Positions 59,200 through 64,000 of a stretch of DNA of 64,000 nt are shown piece after piece. The translations under genes and the position numbers were made by a program. The notes under the pieces were generated by a model. That model did not search any database. It worked only from the letters and a program-made list of their open reading frames with translations, and was not told the origin of the DNA. The first letter of the stretch is position 1, and each line of letters opens with the position of its first letter. The stretch is from Kitasatospora fiedleri (GTDB taxonomy: Bacteria; Actinomycetota; Actinomycetes; Streptomycetales; Streptomycetaceae). The stretch is taken from assembly GCF_948472415.1 (NCBI RefSeq), contig NZ_OX419519.1:3596001-3660000 (forward strand), read 5' to 3'.

Positions 59200-60081
59200 T
59201 CAGGAGAGGGCGGCGACCAGCTGGGCGGTGGCCGGGGTGGGGACGCGGTGGGCGGCTCCGGCGCGGAGGACGGCTCCGCCGATGGCGTCGAGTTCGAGGG
59301 GGCGGCCGGCCTCGGCGTCGCGCTGCATGGAGGACCTCATCGTCGCCGGGAAGCGGTCGAAGAGGGCGAGCAGGTCCTCGGCGTCCGCCGGTGCCCCGGC
59401 CGCGCGGGCGACCGCGGCGACCTCGTCGAGGACGGTGAGCAGTTCGGGGCGGTGCCGGTCGCGGACGGTGCCGACGTCGGTGCGGTGCCGGGTGGTCAGC
59501 AGGGCGAACGGGGCGAGGAAGGAGAGCTTGTTCCAGAGCACCGTGCTCTCGTCCGGGCCGAGGGCGACGCCCAGTCCGGCCGCGCGCAGCGCCTGCGCGA
59601 ACGGTTCGAGCCGCTGGTCCGGATCGGCGAGGACCAGGTTGGCGAACGGGCTGGTGTGGGCGATGCGGCCGGGGGCGGTGCGGGTGGCCTCGATCTGGAT
59701 GGTGCCCGCGACGACCTCGGCGGCCGGGAAGCGGGCCCGGAGCACCACGAGGTGGTCGACGCCGTTGAGGAGCGGGACCACGACCGCCGAACCGAGCAGG
59801 TCGGCCGGGACGCGGTCGAGGGCCTCGGCGAGCGAGGTCTGCTTGACCGTCACGAAGAGGGCGTCGACCGGCTCGCGCAGCACGGTGTCGGCCGCCACCG
59901 CCGCGGTGAACTCCCCGTACTGCTCGCTGTCGACGTGCAGTCCGTCCGCGCGCAGGACGGCGGCGGTCCGGTCTCCGGCCAGGCAGACGACGCGGTGTCC
60001 GGCGCGGGCGAGCAGGGCGGCGAGCAGGCCGCCGACCCCGCCCGGACCGAGGACGGCGACGGTCGGCTTGCTGGTGCTCAT
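59200..60081 (-). CDS. 2-dehydropantoate 2-reductase (PanE/ApbA family)
   Basis: 293-aa NADPH-dependent oxidoreductase. Rossmann GPGGVGG, VTVKQ with the catalytic Lys, PLLNGVDH, then a C-terminal helical domain with ESTVLWNKLSFLAPFALLT. Members reduce ketopantoate in pantothenate synthesis, but many paralogues act on other 2-oxo acids. ATG at 60081 has AGGAG 5 bases upstream. Divergent from a LysR gene, so it is probably a regulated paralogue rather than the housekeeping enzyme. Confidence 0.88.
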   Translation of the reverse strand: MSTSKPTVAVLGPGGVGGLLAALLARAGHRVVCLAGDRTAAVLRADGLHVDSEQYGEFTAAVAADTVLREPVDALFVTVKQTSLAEALDRVPADLLGSAVVVPLLNGVDHLVVLRARFPAAEVVAGTIQIEATRTAPGRIAHTSPFANLVLADPDQRLEPFAQALRAAGLGVALGPDESTVLWNKLSFLAPFALLTTRHRTDVGTVRDRHRPELLTVLDEVAAVARAAGAPADAEDLLALFDRFPATMRSSMQRDAEAGRPLELDAIGGAVLRAGAAHRVPTPATAQLVAALS

Positions 60082-60261
60082 GGATGCTCCTGGAAGTGCG
60101 GGAAGGGCGAGCGGTGGGGCAGGGGGTGGCGGGTCGACACCCGCCCGTGCCGGGCGCGTCCGGAGCGCGCGGTGGCAGCGGGCGGGTTGCCGCCCTGGGC
60201 CCGGAACGATCGTCAAACGTCCGGCGGTGCAAGTCAATCCATGGGTTTGCTGGGAGAGGGG

Positions 60262-60275
60262 CAAGCCTAGGCTTG
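60262..60275. promoter_or_regulatory. Perfect palindrome before the LysR gene
   Basis: CAAGCCTAGGCTTG, 14 bp, overlapping a TAGGCT -10-like box (60268-60273) that ends 7 bases before the LysR GTG. Probable autoregulatory LysR site on a leaderless promoter. Confidence 0.55.
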
Positions 60276-60280
60276 GGTCT

Positions 60281-61225
60281 GTGACTCTTGACGATCTGCG
60301 GGTGTTCGGCGCGGTCTGCCGGAGCGGCTCGCTCAGCGGGGCCGCGCGTGACCTGGGGTGCACGCAGTCGGCGGTGAGCCAGCACGTGAAGCGGCTGGAG
60401 CGGGAGCTGGGCCTCAGCCTGTTCGAGCGGCAGCCCCGGGGGGTGGCGCCGACCCCGGCGGGGCGGCTGTTGCGGGGCGCGGTGACCGAGGGGCTGGGGC
60501 TGATCGACCAGGCGGTGCGGCGGATCGAGGAACTCGCCCGGGCCGAGGGCGGGTCGGTGCGGGTCACCACCGGGGCGACGACGGTGCGGCACTTCATGGC
60601 CGCGGCAGTGGTGGACTTCCGGCGCCGGTTCCCGCGGGCCAGCCTGGAGTTCCAGACCGAGACGTCCAGCCGCGGCTGTTTCGACGCGCTCGCCGCCGGG
60701 GCGGTCGACCTGGCCTGGATCACCCTGCGGCCGGCCGGCGGGGACGTGGAGCAGCGCGCCGTCGTCCACCTGCCCTGGTCGCTGGCGGTGGCGGCCGGGG
60801 ACCCGCTGGCGGACCGGGCCCTGGTCGAGCCCGCCGACCTGCAGGACGTCCGGCTGATCGGGCTGCCGGAGAACTCGACCGCGCGCACCCAGCTCGGCGG
60901 GTGGCTGGCCGGGTCGGGCATCCGGCCGGTCTTCGACACCAGCGTCACGGACTGGGACACCGCGATCCTGCTGGCCGGACTCGGGCTCGGCCGGGCGGTC
61001 GTCCCCACCCTGCCCGAGTGGACCGGCCCGGGCCACCCCGACCTGCGGCTGGTCCCGATCCCGGCGCTGCCCCCGCTCACGGCGGGCTGGGCGGTCCGCC
61101 GCTGGGACGCCCTTTCCCCGCTGGCCCGGGCCTTCGCGGACACCGTCGCCGAGCACTGCGCCCGCCGGGACGGCCGGACGACGGGATGGGACGTACCCGT
61201 TGCGAACCCGTCGGCGCACGCCTAG
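60281..61225 (+). CDS. LysR-family transcriptional regulator
   Basis: 314-aa regulator. The N-terminal helix-turn-helix is LDDLRVFGAVCRSGSLSGAARDLGCTQSAVSQHVKRLE; the effector domain follows. GTG at 60281 begins exactly at the family start and has no Shine-Dalgarno. It presumably controls the divergent PanE-like reductase. Same class as the regulator at 22696-23601 but not a close copy. Confidence 0.92.
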   Translation: MTLDDLRVFGAVCRSGSLSGAARDLGCTQSAVSQHVKRLERELGLSLFERQPRGVAPTPAGRLLRGAVTEGLGLIDQAVRRIEELARAEGGSVRVTTGATTVRHFMAAAVVDFRRRFPRASLEFQTETSSRGCFDALAAGAVDLAWITLRPAGGDVEQRAVVHLPWSLAVAAGDPLADRALVEPADLQDVRLIGLPENSTARTQLGGWLAGSGIRPVFDTSVTDWDTAILLAGLGLGRAVVPTLPEWTGPGHPDLRLVPIPALPPLTAGWAVRRWDALSPLARAFADTVAEHCARRDGRTTGWDVPVANPSAHA

Positions 61226-61269
61226 CGTGAGGGGCCGTTGATCCGTCCACGGGGGAGAGATTCAACCTG

Positions 61270-62493
61270 ATGGCCATTCAAGTCCAAAACGCCACAAGAG
61301 CCTTGATCGCGGCCGGCCTGCTGTTCACCGGCGTGCTCACCGCCGCGCCGCCGGCCACCGCCGCCGGCACCCTGACCGCGCTGACCACGATCCCGGCGTC
61401 CGACTTCACCCTCACCGCGGACTACCACCAGTACGACGCGCTCGACGCGGCGCTGGTCTCGACGCTCGGCACGAGCGCCGTGCACACGGTGATGGACAAC
61501 GCGAACCACGACCGGCAGGGGCTGGCGTCCTCCTTCTCGGTCGCCGGGCTGTCCACCGGTTTCCGGTTCGACGACGGCGACGACGGCGACTGCCAGAGCC
61601 TCCCGCAGGGCATCACCACCAGCCGGGACGCGGTGGGCACCGCGAACAGCGGCACCTACGACGGGCACCAGCTGGTGCTGGTCAGCTGGTACACGGCGGA
61701 CGCCTGCAAGGGCAAGCACCAGCGCAGCCGGATCACCCTGGTCGACTGGGACGCCACCTACCCCAACAAGTACCGCAAGATCCTGCTGGTCGAGCCGACC
61801 GGCACCCCGGCCGCGCCCAGCTTCAAGGACATCCCGATCCACGCCGGCGGGGTCTCCTGGTACGGCGACTACCTGTACGTCGCCGACACCGCGGTCGGCA
61901 TGCGGGTCTTCGACATGCGCAAGATCCTGAACACCGACACCGGCGGCACCGCCGACCAGATCGGCCGCCAGTCCGGGTCGGTCTACTACGCGCACAACTA
62001 CGCCTACGTGCTGCCCCAGGTCGGCACGGTCACGGCGCACACGTCGTCCTCCGTCACCGCGCTGGCGTGGTCGTCGATCTCGCTGGACCGGGTCAGCAAG
62101 TCGATCGTGACGACGGAGTACACCTGCCCGACCACCACGCCCTGCGCGGACTTCCCCGAGCGCGAGCCGCGCGCCGTCCGCTTCCCGTTCGCCCCGGGGG
62201 CCACCACCTTCGCCGCGACGACCACCGCGAGCCAGGCGCTCCGGCTGCCCTGGTACCACCTCAACGGCGTGGCCTCGCACAACGGCCGGTGGTGGTTCAA
62301 CTCCTCGGGCGAGAAGAAGCTCTCCTACTGGACGCCGACCGCCGGGTCCTCCACCTTCGCCTGGGTGGGCGGCGGCGAGAGCCTCTCCTACTGGGAGGAC
62401 ACCACCGGGCCCGACCTGCTCTGGTCCCTCCAGGAGACCACCGGCAACCGCAACGTCTTCGCCGTCACCCAGGCCACCTACGGCGGCGGCTGA
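61270..62493 (+). CDS. Secreted protein of unknown function
   Basis: 407-aa exported protein. A signal peptide (basic start, hydrophobic core, cleavage near PATAAG at about residue 32) precedes a soluble domain with repeated Trp/Tyr-rich strands (VSWYGDYLYVADTAVGMRVFD, LPWYHLNGVASHNGRWWFNSSG, WSLQETTGNRNVFAV), suggestive of a beta-propeller. GGGGGAGAG precedes the ATG. I do not recognise a functional family; similar proteins occur in Streptomyces secretomes. Confidence 0.75.
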   Translation: MAIQVQNATRALIAAGLLFTGVLTAAPPATAAGTLTALTTIPASDFTLTADYHQYDALDAALVSTLGTSAVHTVMDNANHDRQGLASSFSVAGLSTGFRFDDGDDGDCQSLPQGITTSRDAVGTANSGTYDGHQLVLVSWYTADACKGKHQRSRITLVDWDATYPNKYRKILLVEPTGTPAAPSFKDIPIHAGGVSWYGDYLYVADTAVGMRVFDMRKILNTDTGGTADQIGRQSGSVYYAHNYAYVLPQVGTVTAHTSSSVTALAWSSISLDRVSKSIVTTEYTCPTTTPCADFPEREPRAVRFPFAPGATTFAATTTASQALRLPWYHLNGVASHNGRWWFNSSGEKKLSYWTPTAGSSTFAWVGGGESLSYWEDTTGPDLLWSLQETTGNRNVFAVTQATYGGG

Positions 62494-62649
62494 GCCTCCC
62501 CCGGCCCCCGCGCCGTCCCGGACCGCACCACCGGGCTACCGCCTCCCCCGCGCGTGCGCGAGACTCGGCATCACCCTCCCGCACGGAGCCCGCCCGGATC
62601 GTCTGCTGACCGGGCACGTGCCGGAGGGGCACGCACAGGAGGCGGCACG

Positions 62650-63891
62650 GTGGCGGAGAGCGGGACCCTGGACGGGGCGGACACGGCGGGCGGGACGGAC
62701 GCCGCAGGCGGTGGCGGGCGGGCCCGGCGGGCGGGGGTGCGGCGGCTGGGCGTGCTGGTGCTGGTCCTGGTGCTGCTCTGCCTGCCGCCGTGGTGGACGC
62801 TGCTGGCCGCCGGGACCGACTGGCCGCTGCCGGTGGTGCCGGCGGGTACGGCGGTGCTGCTGGCCTGGATGGTCGGCTTCCCGTTCCTGATGGTCGCGGG
62901 CCACCGCTCGCGGGCGCGCGACGACCGGGCGGCCCGGATCGCGGACACCAGCCTGGGCGTGGTGTGGGTGCTGTTCACCTGGTCGGTGCTGGGCGGCCTG
63001 GTGGACCTGCTGCTGGCCGGGTTCGGCGTCGGCGGCACCGGCCGGGCCCGGGTGGTCGCGGCGGCCGTCGTCCTGGTGTCGGCCGGGCTGCTGGCCTGGG
63101 GGCACCACGAGGCGATGCGGGTGCCCCGGGTGCGGCGGCTGGACGTCCGCCTGCCGCGGCTCGGCGCCGGGCTGGACGGGACCAGGGTGGTGGTGCTGGC
63201 CGACACCCACTACGGGCCGATCGACCGGGCGGCCTGGTCGGCGCAGGTCACCGAGGCGGTCAACGCGCTGGCGGCGGACGTGGTGGTGCACGCCGGGGAC
63301 ATCGCGGACGGCACGCCCGCCCAGCGCCGGGAGCAGTCCGCGCCGCTGGGCGCGGTCCGGGCCGCGCTGGCCCGGGTGTACGTGACGGGCAACCACGAGT
63401 ACGGCGGCGAGGCGCAGGGCTGGCTGGACCGGATGGCGGAGCTGGGCTGGGAGGCGCTGCACAACCGCCACGTGGTGGTGGAGCGCGGCGGGGACGCCCT
63501 GGTGCTGGCCGGGGTGGACGACGTCACCGCGGCGTCCTCCGGCGAGGACGGGCACCGGGCCGACCTGTCCGGCGCGCTGGCCGGGGCGGACCCCCGGCTG
63601 CCGGTGCTGCTGGTCGCGCACCAGCCCAAGTACGTGCCGCAGGCGGTGGCCGCCGGCGTCGACCTCCAGGTCTCCGGGCACACCCACGGCGGCCAGATCT
63701 GGCCGTTCCGGTACCTGGTCCGGCTGGACCAGCCGGTGGTGCAGGGCCTGAGCCGGCACGGGGAGCGCACCCAGCTCTACACCAGCCGGGGCACCGGTTT
63801 CTGGGGGCCGCCGTTCCGGGTGTTCGCGCCGAGCGAGATCACCCTGCTGACCCTGCGCGCGGGCGAGGGGACCGCCGGGACCGCCGGCTGA
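62650..63891 (+). CDS. Membrane metallophosphoesterase (YkuE-like)
   Basis: 413-aa protein. An N-terminal Gly/Ala/Arg segment and about four membrane helices (residues 30-160) precede a calcineurin-like phosphoesterase domain: LADTHYGPID, HAGDIADG, TGNHEYGG, VAHQPK and SGHTHGGQIWPF, with SEITLLTL at the end. GTG at 62650 is chosen because AGGAGG lies 7 bases before it. Likely a membrane-bound hydrolase of lipid or cell-wall phosphoesters; substrate unknown. Confidence 0.9.
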   Translation: MAESGTLDGADTAGGTDAAGGGGRARRAGVRRLGVLVLVLVLLCLPPWWTLLAAGTDWPLPVVPAGTAVLLAWMVGFPFLMVAGHRSRARDDRAARIADTSLGVVWVLFTWSVLGGLVDLLLAGFGVGGTGRARVVAAAVVLVSAGLLAWGHHEAMRVPRVRRLDVRLPRLGAGLDGTRVVVLADTHYGPIDRAAWSAQVTEAVNALAADVVVHAGDIADGTPAQRREQSAPLGAVRAALARVYVTGNHEYGGEAQGWLDRMAELGWEALHNRHVVVERGGDALVLAGVDDVTAASSGEDGHRADLSGALAGADPRLPVLLVAHQPKYVPQAVAAGVDLQVSGHTHGGQIWPFRYLVRLDQPVVQGLSRHGERTQLYTSRGTGFWGPPFRVFAPSEITLLTLRAGEGTAGTAG

Positions 63892-63898
63892 CGGCGGT

Positions 63899-64000
63899 TC
63901 AGCGGGCCCAGGACGGGACCCAGGTACCGGCCGGGGCGGTCGTCGCGGCGGCGGCGAGGTGGGCGCGCAGCGCCGGGAGCGCGGGGTGCGGATCGTCCCG
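63899..64000 (-). CDS. Partial CDS at the window edge
   Basis: The minus strand ends with a TGA at 63899-63901; the last 33 codons read an Ala/Pro-rich helix then AGTWVPSWAR. The start is beyond the window. Product unknown. Convergent with the metallophosphoesterase. Confidence 0.5.
   Translation of the reverse strand, partial: RDDPHPALPALRAHLAAAATTAPAGTWVPSWAR

Overview
The window is very GC-rich, chromosomal-type actinobacterial DNA. GTG starts are common and almost every codon ends in G or C. The gene order points to the family Streptomycetaceae (Streptomyces, Kitasatospora or relatives). Two blocks match core Streptomyces synteny: crp / MBL hydrolase / NUDIX / RidA / DUF4177 / two ArsA-like ATPases / wblA / penicillin-binding protein, and aspartokinase / DUF5063 / recR / ybaB / dnaX / SRP RNA / tRNA-Ser. 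No biosynthetic cluster, phage or CRISPR array is present.

Layout. 1-5.0 kb: a catabolic module of two cytosine-deaminase-like amidohydrolases, an APC permease and a GntR/FadR regulator, with a perfect operator. 5.1-14.5 kb: the crp-to-wblA-to-PBP core block. 14.6-17.9 kb: a YqeY protein, a metallophosphoesterase, tRNA-Pro(CGG) and a ScoMcrA-like type IV restriction endonuclease (sulfur-binding + SRA + HNH) followed by a 56-bp perfect palindrome. 18.1-22.6 kb: an amino-acid antiporter, a small membrane protein and two peptidases (M20, M24). 22.7-35.6 kb: regulators (LysR, GlxA/AraC, two XRE), an L,D-transpeptidase lipoprotein, SURF1, an S9 peptidase, an SDR and a sigma/anti-sigma-like pair. 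36.4-42.6 kb: the ask-recR-dnaX-SRP RNA core block. 42.6-44.0 kb: a 1.4-kb island in the 3' end of tRNA-Ser(GGA), carrying a SUKH protein and a YefM/YoeB toxin-antitoxin pair and flanked by a 46-bp tRNA repeat. 44.0-50.1 kb: a duplicated (pseudokinase + kinase) histidine kinase, a convergent response regulator and an ABC exporter. 50.5-64 kb: a helicase-associated WYL protein, a second toxin-antitoxin pair, a rhomboid-like/TetR pair, a cold-shock protein with a leader attenuator, a DEAD-box helicase, a PP2C remnant, a ketopantoate reductase/LysR pair, a secreted protein and a second metallophosphoesterase.

Three patterns cut across the window. (1) Four otherwise intact genes (PBP, metallophosphoesterase, DUF4232/anti-sigma-like protein, FtsX permease) each need exactly one extra base in a C or G run to restore the family C-terminus; this looks like systematic homopolymer under-calling in the assembly, or several real frameshifts. 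(2) Operon partners are joined at three places by tiny 'relay' ORFs that overlap the upstream stop and the downstream start (GTGA/ATGA). Two of these are built of tandem repeats whose unit is a multiple of three, while repeats at uncoupled gene ends have units of 16, 14, 7 or 11 bp. (3) Several regulator and antitoxin genes have a TANNNT -10 box 6-7 bases before the start codon and no Shine-Dalgarno, which suggests leaderless transcripts autoregulated by palindromes over the promoter.

All calls come from reading sequence and recalled family motifs; no database search was possible.
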